45,490 nt of DNA from Rhizomucor pusillus (taxonomy: Eukaryota; Mucoromycota; Mucoromycetes; Mucorales; Lichtheimiaceae). The DNA lies in the NCBI GenBank assembly GCA_900175165.2, contig FWWN02000321.1, forward strand, positions 1 to 45,490. Reading direction: 5' to 3'. Of the stretch, positions 20,713 through 31,751 are shown in pieces. A program made the position numbers and the translations under genes. The notes beneath the pieces were generated by a model. The model was not told the DNA's origin, made no database searches, and saw only the letters and a program-made list of their open reading frames with translations. Every line of letters starts with the position of its first letter. Position 1 is the stretch's first letter.

Positions 20713-21617
20713 CTTTTCTCGGACTCACCGCACGCCGCATGTAACTGCATCAACGGGCAGACGTCCCGGAAACCAACACTAGTCTGATGATGAGCTGATT
20801 TCTAAACATATCTCAACACAGTCTGCCAAGAAGAATGGGTCGAGTCTACGGGACGACAACGCCGAAAAGAATCTACAGTGGGTAAAAAGGAAACGAAACA
20901 TTGTAATTGATGTCACTACAGCAACCAAGCCTTTTTGGTCTGCTGAATGACGATGCTTCGCCACATAAATACGCAACGTTATTTTTCTTTCGTAACCAGG
21001 AAAACAACTGGATGCTTGTTTTTCTTTACTAAAAATAAAGAAGTCAGCAGAATCACTTGGATGGAATTTTACAGACTATAACATATACGACAATGTAAAC
21101 AAACTGTGGAGATATGTGATGCATCTTTCCATTTATCCTTTCAAAATACCTGGCATTGAAATTTCAAAATATCTCCAGACAATCATTTCGGAGTCTGTTG
21201 CTACCACGAAGATCCTTATGCGCTACTATTCATGGAATATTGTATGCTATCTTTGTTGTCTTGTGCAATGGCACGGTAGATCATGGTAGATCCTTGTAGA
21301 TATTAAGATGCCTAAAGTAACACTGCTCTGAACCGAAGCTATGGTCAACCAGGTAACAACGGATTGCATTAATTGGCATTTCTCGCATATTTTGAAAATA
21401 CAGCAATGATTTTTGAAAGCGTGGTGATAGATTTTGAGAACGTTTACAGGCTTTCTAAGCGGGTTGGGTAGAGCGATAAGCGTTACTGCTTTTGGGATGG
21501 TGTAGGAACACATTTCGCCGGCGCCTCAAATTGTCGAACTTTGTTTCAGAAAGGGATCTGCGGCGAGGAACAAGGACACAGATGTGAGTTGCCTTTTTAA
21601 GGCATAGTCTTGAAGTT

Positions 21618-21720
21618 CTTTTCGTCGATCCTCTTTTTTTCTCTTTTTCTTCCTTGACTTCTCAGCTTTCCCCCTTTTTCCTTCCCACTCCCCTTTCTTT
21701 CTTTCTTTTCCCTCCTCCTT
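21618..21720 (+). promoter_or_regulatory. Pyrimidine tract upstream of MNN9-type gene
   Basis: Nearly pure C/T over about 100 bp ending 16 bp before the ATG at 21737. CT-rich stretches close to the start are typical of well-expressed fungal genes; a similar but shorter tract precedes ERG3 (29063-29105). Confidence 0.5.
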
Positions 21721-21736
21721 GGTCGTTGCTAGCATT

Positions 21737-23020
<1,284 letters not shown>

Positions 23021-23538
23021 GCAGCCCCGTCCGGGGGGCAAAAAAAAATTGAAGAATTATCCTGTATCGTACAATCTTTCGCAATCCCATATTCTGCATA
23101 TTTTTCCTCCTTCGCACCCGCATGCACACACAGAACAACTTAACGCCACTCCACTATTACCCTGCATCCAGAAAACTGATCTGTAAAATATATATTCTCT
23201 ATCTACTTTAATAGTTCTCCAAGAAAATAGACCAATTCTTTCTACAAACAAGTGGGACGACCTTTTAGGGGCTGCCTGCAGGGTTTGTTTTGTACCTGCG
23301 TCAATTAGCACGTACTACGTTGTCTCTGCCAGACAGGAAGAAAAGCACACAAGATAGAGGATATAGTGATAATTAAATAGTAACAACCATGTGTATTCCA
23401 GTTCTCTAAATCGCTACTTATATATTGCAATGAAAAAGAAAAGAAGAAAGAATATGAGAAAAAAAACACGGTCGTTCGGCAAGTACGTAGACTACACTGG
23501 TAGCTGCAGGATGGGGGGAGGGAATTGTTCTTTTTTGT
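23021..23538. other. Convergent 3' spacer between MNN9-type gene and eIF4B
   Basis: About 520 bp of non-coding DNA shared by the 3' ends of the two genes. No terminator motif stands out. Confidence 0.5.
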
Positions 23539-25116
23539 TTACGGCTCCTGTCCGCTCTTGGTCGTGGTCTTTGGATCCTGGATCGTCGTCTTGCTCAACT
23601 TTTCTTCAATGCGCTTCAGCGCACTGTCTGTATCCACAGGCTTGGCAGCACCGAAGGGGTTAGACTTGCTGCTGGTGGAAGCCGAAGTCTGCTGCTGCTC
23701 CTTGGCAGCGTCAACGGTGCGAGGCTTCAGCTGGAGACGCGGGCGTTCAGCAGGTGCATCGCGGCCTACATTTTCGTTTAGTTTATCTCCCTCTTTCTCT
23801 CTATCTGTGCGTCTCTTTGCATTAGAGCACTTTACCGAAACGGCCGTTATCCTTCTTCATGAATGCACCGCCGCTCCAGGATGTATCACCTCGTCGGTCA
23901 ATGAATCCACGCTCACGGGGAGCTCTGTCGCGGAAACCGCCCCGTCTCTCAGGGAGCTCAAGGGGTGTCTCGCGGCGCCACGAACCGACGTCTGTGCGAT
24001 CAGGCTGGCGAGGAGGTCTGTCAGGGCGTTCTCTCGCTAAATTTTCTCCGTATTAGCTAATCCATCTCTGTCTGTATTGAGATAAACACACTTACGGGGC
24101 TCGGCAACGTTGACGCGGATAGTGCGACCTTGCAAAGTCTGGAGTACAAAATATGTGTTTAAACATTGACTGTAATATATGCACATAATTTGATTAATGC
24201 ATACCTCTCCGGTCATATCAAGAGCCATCTTGAGGGATTCAAGGTCTTCAAACTCGACGTAACCGAATCCCTTGGATCGTTCGTCTCGGTCGCGGAGGAC
24301 GCGGATGTTTACAATCTAGGGTCGTTTCCACACAACATTGGTATATCTTACTTAGCCATCGATGTAATTTTATATCTGTTTACCTTCATTTGGTGGAAGA
24401 AATCGGCAAGATCATCCTCGTTTGCTTCAAAAGAGAGGTTGGCAATGTGGGCGGTGAAAGGAGGCTGAGTAGGAAGTTCGACGGGTGCGCGAGGAGCGAA
24501 TCGTTCGTGGCGAGGTCCACCGAAGCGCTCGCGTCGCTCAAAACCGCCCGCTCCTTCTTCGCGGTCTCGGCTTGCTGGTCCACGAGGGAGATCAAAATCG
24601 CGATCGCGGTCGCCACGACCTAGCAAAATCCCCAGTTAACGTTATCTTGCTTTTAGCTCTGCAACAATATGTCACTTTTTTTCTTACCTCCAAAACGGCC
24701 GCCGCGGGCGGGGGTGAAACTGTCCGAAGCTTCTTCCCTGACTACAAGAACCAAGCGGGTCGGTTTCGACGACGATCATCAATAGACACATATCCGTCTC
24801 TCTCTATTTACCTGCAGCGGCTGTAAAAACGAAATAGTCAGTGTGAGCTTTTTAAAGTAGATGTATCTGTATATCACGTACGAGCAGAGGGCAAGTTCTC
24901 CATCTCATCGGCCCAAGATCCGGTTCCGGCTAGAATCTCCAACGTCAGAAAGAAACGAACCTAGTTACGACGAAAGTAGGCACGGCCACTCACCGTCGTC
25001 CGCCAAAAAGTCGGACAAGGACATTTTCTGACCCTTTTTCTTTCCAGCTACAGCGCTCGAATTGTTAGCCAGGCATTAGGTCTAGTTGGCATGTGTCCAC
25101 GAAAAGGCTTACACAT
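23539..25116 (-). CDS. TIF3: Translation initiation factor eIF4B (RRM protein)
   Basis: Cytoplasmic RNA-binding factor that stimulates the eIF4A helicase during mRNA recruitment. Ten exons on the minus strand: 25113-25116, 24994-25047, 24882-24929, 24812-24820, 24688-24741, 24384-24619, 24205-24315, 24096-24138, 23836-24036, 23539-23765, giving 328 residues. The start MSGKKKGQKMSLSDFLADD and SWADEMENLPSA are the eIF4B N-terminal signature. The RRM spans about residues 111-186, with AHIANLSF (RNP2) and KGFGYVEF (RNP1). It is followed by Arg/Gly/Asp-rich repeats (RGGFRDRAPRERGF) and the C-terminal PRLQLKPRT, NPFGAAKPVD and ALKRIEEKL motifs. Exon 1 carries only ATG plus one base; exon 4 is 9 nt. 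The upstream ATG is preferred over the internal Met at residue 10 because it continues the family signature. Confidence 0.92.
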
Positions 25117-25211
25117 TGTGTTCAGGCTTTGTTTCAAAGTCGTCGATGATTTTTTTGCAAGACAAAATTTTGGGTCATTCGCAGCGGCGGCTTTGTTTTC
25201 AAACTCCTTCG
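25117..25211. promoter_or_regulatory. Short bidirectional promoter
   Basis: Only 95 bp separate the eIF4B start codon (minus, 25116) from the start codon of the small coiled-coil gene (plus, 25212). Both promoters must overlap here or reach into each other's introns. No TATA box is seen. Confidence 0.6.
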
Positions 25212-25663
25212 ATGCAGCGCGACAATAATAACAAGCTTGTTGAGGAATGGAGTGAATGTCTAAAGGTTAGATCGTGTGCTCGAAGGAATCTGCCTAGCCT
25301 TTCTCTCTCAACACTTAAGTATATGTAGAGCGCCTCCAACGAAACTCCTGACTTGCTCAAAACTGCAAAAGCGTTTATCAACGCAGACACCTTTGCCAGG
25401 AACACCGCACAGGTACTAGTAGCACACTTGTGTGACGAAAATGTCGCCGACTTACTAATCCTCCCTCCCTTCTTCTTCATCGTCATCAGACGTTGGATCG
25501 TTCTATCCGGGCGCTGGAGCAGTTGAAAAATGAGCAAGTTGAACAGATAGAGTATAGAAAAAGTAATGAGGATTTAACCATTGCATGCAGGGAACAAAAA
25601 ATGGAAAGCACAATTGCGACTCTGAAGCAGACCAGAACTACGCTTAGCAGGATATCTGATTAG
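25212..25663 (+). CDS. Small predicted coiled-coil protein, 103 residues
   Basis: I do not recognise the family. Exons 25212-25265, 25329-25412 and 25490-25663 join in phase 0 at both junctions (GTTAG..TGTAG and GTACT..ATCAG). The protein starts MQRDNNNKLVEEWSECLK. The last exon is highly charged and almost free of Pro and Gly (TLDRSIRALEQLKNEQVEQI, then MESTIATLKQTRTTLSRISD), so a long helix or coiled coil is expected. No signal peptide or membrane segment is seen. Size and character are like subunits of small helical assemblies (kinetochore, BLOC-1-like or tethering complexes), but that is speculation. Shares its promoter region with eIF4B. Confidence 0.75.
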
Positions 25664-26233
25664 ATCTCCCGGCGTGCTTCGCTGCATTTTTGCTTACACA
25701 TGCATGAAGATATACCATGGAAGACTAGACCTCAAAAGTTCTCAATTACAGTACTCAACATATGCGTGAAATCATTCACTACACAATGTTGCTACAATAA
25801 AACGGGAAAACCCACCATTGTCATCTATTCCAATTAGCTTACTGTTGTATGCTCTTCTAATAGCAATTGGAAAGCCATAGGGAACGAAAGATACTATACT
25901 TATGCAATGTATGCATCAAGCCGAGAACATCATGGAAAGCTCAGGCGATTCAACGGGTTATCCAGATAGTAAAAGGCATAGCTTCCATGTGTATCGATCT
26001 AGCGGATACTTGTTATATACAAAAATACCTGTGAATATGGCTGATTATTATGAGAACAACATATGTGAGTACTGGCTGGGCAATAGTCACCATTGGGTGA
26101 ATGCAGGTGGAAGGGCAATGGGACGCGAATTGCAGATGGACGATGGTGGCGGCAATTGTAACCCAGCATTTTGTTCGCCTGGGACGTCGCGTGCTCACCT
26201 GCTGCTTGCCTTTCTCGAAGTTTTCTGTACACG
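25664..26233. other. Promoter region of ERV14 gene
   Basis: Non-coding. The open frame at 25902-26273 overlaps the ERV14 start in another register, has no domain, and is judged spurious. Confidence 0.5.
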
Positions 26234-26888
26234 ATGCCCGGTGAAGCTTTGCTGTTTCTGTTTGCTGTCGTAATGGCAGCTTTACTGCTGTTTGTTATGG
26301 TCTTCTTTGTGGGTGCTCTCGTCTCGCGCGTGTTTTTGTTCTCGAGTCGTCGCTAACAAAGCGCTAGGTGATTATGTTTTCTGACCTGGAATGCGACTAC
26401 ATCAACCCTATCGATCTCTGCAACAAGCTCAATCAGGTATGCTCAGAGCAACTTGATACTCTGAAAGATGCTAACCTGCGATACTATCACAGTTCGTTCT
26501 GCCCGAAATGGGTGCTCACGCCTTCTTGTTCTTCATGTTTCTCGTCAATGGCAGTTGGATATCCATGTTGCTCAACTTACCCTTGGTCGTATTCAATGTA
26601 CAAAAGTAAGAGCACTGGACCCTAGCGGTATGAATGTGGATACAGGATACTGATATTTATGGGGATCAGGGTCACGAATGGTCGGCACATGTATGATGCC
26701 ACAGAGATCTTCCGCACGCTGTCGCAACACAAGAAGGAATGCTTCATCAAGTTGGCATTTTATCTTATTGTGAGTATCAGCCATGTATATCAAATTCTAG
26801 ACTCTTGATCTGACACTCTATTCTCTCCCAGTGCTTCTTCTACTACCTGTATCGCATGATTGTTGCTCTCATTGCTGCAGATTCTTAA
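26234..26888 (+). CDS. ERV14: Cornichon-family ER cargo receptor
   Basis: COPII cargo adaptor that carries transmembrane proteins from ER to Golgi. Exons 26234-26308, 26368-26436, 26493-26605, 26670-26769 and 26832-26888 give 137 residues, almost exactly the length of yeast Erv14 (138). Three membrane segments fit: LLFLFAVVMAALLLFVMVFF, FLFFMFLVNGSWISMLLNLP and LAFYLICFFYYLYRMIVALI. The cornichon signature IMFSDLECDYINPIDLCNKL sits after the first segment and YDATEIFRTLSQHKKECF before the last. Intron 1 uses GTGGGT as donor; the other donors are standard. Convergent with the peroxiredoxin gene (99 bp between stops). Confidence 0.95.
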
Positions 26889-26987
26889 GACCAATGTAGA
26901 ATAATACCATCCTTGTGTATGAATACTGAAAAAATGAGAAACAAAGATTGGAGGAAAGCTTTATTTTTTTCTTGGCGATCAACCAAT

Positions 26988-27539
26988 TTAAAGATGCTTC
27001 TCGACGTTTTCAACGAGACTGACGTTCAGACCTGTCTTGTCGGGCTCAACAAAGAGCTGCTTGACGACACCGCGCTCGACAATTGCAGCAAAGCGCTTGA
27101 AACGGTGGCCTCCGAGTGCACCGGAGGCATCGAAATCCAACTCCATTGCCTTGGCGAGCTCTCCCTTGCTGTCTGCAAGCAATTCGACTTTTCCGTCGCT
27201 GCCGGTAGCTTCGCCCCAAGCGTTCATAACAAACGCGTCGTTCACCGAAACACATGCAATAAGGTCGACGCCTTTGTTGGTCTTGAGTTCCTCGGCTTGC
27301 TTGATGTAACCAGGCAAATGCGTCTTGGAGCAGCCAGGCGTAAACGCGCCGGGCACGCCGAAAAGTACGGCCTTGTTCACGTTTCCAAACAGGTCCTGAA
27401 TGTTGACCGTGTCGGCGGGAGATTTGCGCTGGACAGTAATGCTTGGCAAATGATCGCCAGCTTTAATGAAGCTAGCAGCGCTTGCGTGGAAACCTCGAAC
27501 TTGACGACGCTGGAGCTGGAAAACGCTTGTTCGCAACAT
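26988..27539 (-). CDS. Mitochondrial peroxiredoxin, Prx5/AhpE-like (thioredoxin-type)
   Basis: Thiol peroxidase that reduces hydrogen and organic peroxides. An intronless 183-residue frame with ATG at 27539; a TTG 12 nt upstream is ignored. Residues 1-24 (MLRTSVFQLQRRQVRGFHAS) look like a cleavable mitochondrial presequence: basic, amphipathic, with RGFHAS at the end. The peroxidatic Cys is C70 in GVPGAFTPGCSKTHLPGY, preceded by VLFGVPGAFTPGC as in the Prx5 subfamily. A second Cys (C96, DLIACVSVND) is at the position found in fungal and plant type II peroxiredoxins. The C-terminal half has NAWGEATG and GHRFKRFAAIVERG. A 215-codon frame on the opposite strand is an antisense shadow. Confidence 0.93.
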   Translation of the reverse strand: MLRTSVFQLQRRQVRGFHASAASFIKAGDHLPSITVQRKSPADTVNIQDLFGNVNKAVLFGVPGAFTPGCSKTHLPGYIKQAEELKTNKGVDLIACVSVNDAFVMNAWGEATGSDGKVELLADSKGELAKAMELDFDASGALGGHRFKRFAAIVERGVVKQLFVEPDKTGLNVSLVENVEKHL

Positions 27540-29131
27540 GTTCTTCGGCAAGTACTCTAATGAAGAGCTCGGGAAAAGGTCGGAACTACTAGGTCGTTTT
27601 CGTTTCGATAATGCTGGTTGTGTGTCACTATTTTACATTATGGTTCTCCGTGGCAGCTATACTTTCATGTTTCTGGTGTAAACGAAAGCATTGATCTGTT
27701 TTCCTAACGGCAGCACCTCACGTCATTAAAGAAAATATTTCATACGCTCAATATCATGGAGCGCTTTGGGAACGAGTTTATTCGATGTAAACCTGTAGAT
27801 TCCATGGTCAGTTTCAGGAACGTTGCCGCAGCATTTGTATGGTAGATAGTGTTTGGTTCGTAAGTCTTGCGAAACCGACAGAAGCATATCGACCATCTTT
27901 TGTAGCATGTTTGCAGCGGCATTGACTGAGCGATTCTGAATATATTCGGACCAGCCGATGGATCAATGTTGGCTGCTTATAGCTTATCCTCACCGTGTAG
28001 CTCGCGAACAATTATCTATGAGTCACATCTCCCGGCAAGTGCGTATCCACTCTGCAAAACGTATGTACATTATTCAGCATATCGGTCCAGCAACTTTTGC
28101 TTTTCTGGTATTGAAATTCTAATTCTGGAGCCAAATCTCATCAGTTAATGCATAATTTTGGCTGCCTGTCTGCAAACTATGGACGTAACATCCCCGTCGT
28201 GGCTGTATTTCTATCGGATGGTGGCGGATCCTGAGATAAAGGTTCCTCTGTGAATTGAATGAATCTACATATTAAGCTACAGAAGGGACGGGGTTAAACT
28301 GTTGCCATGGAGGATACACTCCTTGGTTCTATCCCAAGTTGTATGTAACTTCTCGACGTAATTCGTATATTTTTGCTTGCTGCGTAAATCGATAAGTAGC
28401 AACCCGTTCACGGTGCCTTGATGATGTGCCACAAAGGTGGCCTAGTGTCTGAAGATTTATATAGTGATCATGTTTTTTTCCGAAAGCCAGAAGAAACGAA
28501 AAATTCTAGGATTTTTCAACCACAAGATCCCTAGTTGGGTGTCCGTTGATTTTAATAATCTGGGTACGGGAAAAATTCGACATGCCACGTATTATCCGAT
28601 TTGGTAACCCCTAGCAACCGTTATCAGATTTGTCAGTGACTCGGCGTTGCAAGGAAGGCGCAGTTGGGACCGTCCGACGGGTCGCTACGGCCAGCACAGG
28701 CCAGTAGTAGTCTACGATGGGAACGTGGGGAAGATCGGTCATGCCATTTTGATAGTGACGGTATTTTATCAGATGATGTTTCCATGATACTTACAATGAT
28801 TTTCAAACTCCATTGTTGATGTTATGTTTGTTTGATTTTGCATGGCATCATCGTGTCCGGGCGCGCGCGCGTGCACGGCGAGACTGAAAGCTGCAGCACC
28901 CGTGATTGTTTTTCCTGCAGGAACTGGAAATTAAACTGTTGACAGCAGCCCGTCGGATGTAGATTGCGATGGCAATACATGGTTCTCGACGGAGCAGGTT
29001 ACAGCAGCGCAATCGCCGACAGAAAAATAAAAAACGGACGGTTGAATTCAACCCGGACCAGTCTTTTCCCCCTTTGTGTCTCCTCCTCCTCCCCTTTTTA
29101 TTCTGTTTTCTGAGAGAGAGGCCATATCACC
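27540..29131. other. Spacer between peroxiredoxin and ERG3
   Basis: About 1.6 kb without a supported gene. It contains both divergent promoters, a GC dinucleotide tract at 28859-28874 and a C/T-rich tract at 29063-29105 just before ERG3. Confidence 0.5.
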
Positions 29132-30260
29132 ATGGATACCGCGCTGGCGTTTGCAGACCAATACTTGCTTGACAGCGTCTACGCTAAGCTCCTGCCCGCT
29201 GAACAATACTCCAACGCTACATTCACCCAGCAGCAGTCTGCACTAGCTCGCGATGACGATTTGCGCATTGCCCTCTCCCTCACTGTTATGGTCACTTTGG
29301 GCGGTTGGCTCTTCTACTTGACAGCTGCCACGCTTTCCTACTACTTTGTCTTTGACCACGAAACAATGAAGCACCCGAAATTCTTAAAGAACCAAGTTCG
29401 TCTCGAGATTGAATGCGCTGTCAAGGCTGTTCCTGGATTTTCTCGTATGTTTTTTTCACAATGTGGCTCGTGATTAGCAACGCAAACTAACGGTTATGTA
29501 CAGTGCTCACTGTACCTTGGTTCTGGGGCGAAGTCAAGGGCTACTCTTTGCTCTACGAAGGTTTGCCTACAACCGCGGCTGGTTGGGTATACTTCTTTGC
29601 TAGCATCCCTCTCTTCCTTCTCTTCACCGATTTTGGAATCTACTGGATTCACAGATGGTTACATCTCCCCTCGATCTACAAACACTTGCACAAGGTAACT
29701 ATAAGTTTTGCTCGATGCGAACTGAAGAAGGGAAACGCTGACGGCAAATATTTTATTCGCGCGATAAAGCCTCACCACAAGTGGGTTGTACCGACTCCCT
29801 TTGCTTCTCATGCCTTCCACCCGCTGGACGGATACTTGCAGTCTGTACCTTACCACTTGTTCGTGTACCTCTTCCCTATGCAAAAATGGCTGTACATTTC
29901 CATGTTTGTCTTTGTCAACTGCTGGACGGTGATGATTCACGATGGTAAGTTTAGTAATAGTATACAAGGAGGATGGAGACACAAAACACTCACATTGCGA
30001 CGGCGCGGGTCACCCTAGGTAACTATATTTCCCGTTCCACTGTCATCAACACCTCTGCGCACCACGGTGTCCACCACTTGTACTTCAACTACAACTACGG
30101 TCAATACTTTACCCTGTGGGATCGCCTCGGCGGTTCTCACCGTGAGCCGACGGAGGAGCAATACAATGCTGAGATGCGAATTAACCGCAAGGTCTGGGAG
30201 CAGCAAGCAAAGGAAGCTGAACAGATTGAAGCTGAGGCTCTCAAGCAAAAAGTAAACTAA
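29132..30260 (+). CDS. ERG3: C-5 sterol desaturase (Delta7-sterol 5(6)-desaturase)
   Basis: ER di-iron enzyme that introduces the C5-C6 double bond in late ergosterol synthesis. Exons 29132-29444, 29504-29694, 29770-29944 and 30019-30260 give 306 residues. The three histidine boxes of the fatty acid hydroxylase family are present: H154-R-W-L-H158, H167-K-P-H170-H171 and H241/H242-G-V-H245-H246. Around them are [19 protein letters not shown] and [16 protein letters not shown], typical of Erg3. Membrane segments lie at about residues 50-70 ([20 protein letters not shown]) and 132-152. The tail is charged and helical ([20 protein letters not shown]) without an obvious dilysine signal. Box two spans an exon junction, so mis-splicing of intron 2 would kill activity. 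Confidence 0.94.
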
Positions 30261-30648
30261 TGCGGGTTTTACACATCCACTCACACACACCCATATACAC
30301 ACATACGACCAAACCCGCGTTTTATTATCTTTTTTTTTTCCTCCTACGCCTTTTAGCAAGGCCTTATTAATTCCTCCTCCGTATCTCTTATATCTTCTAC
30401 CTTAAATTATCCGTTCTCTACATGCTACTCTAGTCATCTAAACTCTGTTCTTTTGATTTTTTTTTTCTTTCGTCCAGTCCTCCTCCTCCTAATAAGTAGT
30501 ACGGATCTTCTTTTTTTTTAGAAAACAAGGGAAGAAAAACAAAGCTTTCAATTAGATAAACATTATTGTTTCAATGATGATGGTAAATTCCAACGCAGCA
30601 GCAGAAGCGCGCGGCGACCCATTTCTTTGTTTCTCCTCTCCCTCTGTC
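30261..30648. other. ERG3-COQ5 intergenic spacer
   Basis: Contains CA-rich and T-rich stretches (30280-30345, 30455-30520), the ERG3 3' end and the COQ5 promoter. An upstream frame-matched ATG at 30574 would lengthen COQ5 by 25 residues; I prefer 30649 because the mitochondrial presequence starts there. Confidence 0.5.
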
Positions 30649-31711
30649 ATGTCTAATATTGTGCGGTCAAAGCTGCTGGCTATTCCTTTGCGTTGCCAAA
30701 GCAGCAGAGCCCTATTCTCCACGGCAGCGAGACGTCTCCAACAAGAGCAGGTGCCAAAGCAACCGACTGAACCCAAAGTTACTCACTTTGGTTTTCGCAA
30801 TGTTCCAGAAGAAGAAAAGGAATCGCTAGGTAAGTAACAGTAGATCTAGGAACGATCGCAAAGTTTCTGACAGCATATGTGTAGTGCACAAGGTTTTCGC
30901 GAACGTTGCTGGCAACTATGATGTTATGAACGATGCAATGAGCTTGGGCATTCACAGAATCTGGAAAGACGAGTTTATTCGCAAAATGGCACCAGGTCCA
31001 GGCACCAAGCTGCTAGATGTGGCGGGCGGCACAGGGGACATTGCACTACGTTTCCTCGACTACTGCAGAAACATTCATCGAGACTCGACAGCGTCCGTTA
31101 CCATGGTGGATATCAACCCTCACATGCTGGAAGAAGGCAAAAAGCGTTTCATGACTACACCCTACTGGAACAGTAAGTAAACACCATCCTTTTCATTTGC
31201 AATCGTTTTGCTCAAATAGTATATTAGCAAACCAGGCCGATTTCATTGTTCAGAATGCAGAAAACTTGACGGCTATTGAAGATTCATCCATGGATGTTTA
31301 CACAATCGCGTTCGGTATCCGCAACTGCACACACATTGACAAGGTTGTCAAGGAGGCATATCGTGTGCTGAAACCCGGTGGAAAATTCATGTGCCTGGAA
31401 TTCAGCAAGGTCGATAATCCACTTATCAGCAAGTATGTGCAGTCTTATTTTTTTCCTATGTGAGAAGCATTACTAAATCTTGTTAAATAAGGATATACGA
31501 TATTTATTCCTTTGATGTCATTCCTGTACTTGGTCAAGTCATCGCGCAAGATCGCGACTCATACCAGTACCTTGTTGAGAGTATTCGCAAGTTCCCATCG
31601 CAGGATGAATTTGCCCAGATAATCCGGGATGCAGGATTCTCTACCGTCGGCAAAGGATACACAAACCTCACCTTTGGCGTTGCAGCAATTCACAGTGGTT
31701 TCAAGATTTAA
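30649..31711 (+). CDS. COQ5: 2-methoxy-6-polyprenyl-1,4-benzoquinol methylase
   Basis: Mitochondrial C-methyltransferase of ubiquinone synthesis (UbiE/COQ5 family), part of the CoQ synthome on the inner membrane. Exons 30649-30829, 30885-31172, 31228-31432 and 31492-31711 give 297 residues. The N-terminal 30 residues ([29 protein letters not shown]) are a mitochondrial presequence. Family marks: [40 protein letters not shown] motif [62 protein letters not shown] and [16 protein letters not shown]. Intron 2 is 55 nt; an earlier AG at 31218-31219 would bring a stop and is not used. Only 40 bp separate its stop from that of the convergent GH36 gene. Confidence 0.95.
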
Positions 31712-31751
31712 TAAGCAAATTGTCCACATTTAATCTGTAGATATCAAAAAA

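Larger units (their letters stand above)
18658..21736. other. Three-kilobase gene-poor spacer
   Basis: No gene can be supported. It holds a GTT microsatellite (20679-20712) and, just before the MNN9-type gene, a C/T-rich tract (21618-21720) that is probably core promoter and 5' leader. Short frames such as 20010-20381 (minus) show no domain or splice logic. Confidence 0.5.

Noticed and set aside
26913..27560. 215-codon plus-strand frame across the peroxiredoxin gene
   Set aside because: It is antisense to a clear peroxiredoxin with intact catalytic motif and presequence; the open frame follows from the codon usage of that gene.
31218..31227. Tandem alternative acceptor for COQ5 exon 3
   Set aside because: Using the AG at 31218-31219 shifts the frame into an immediate TAG.
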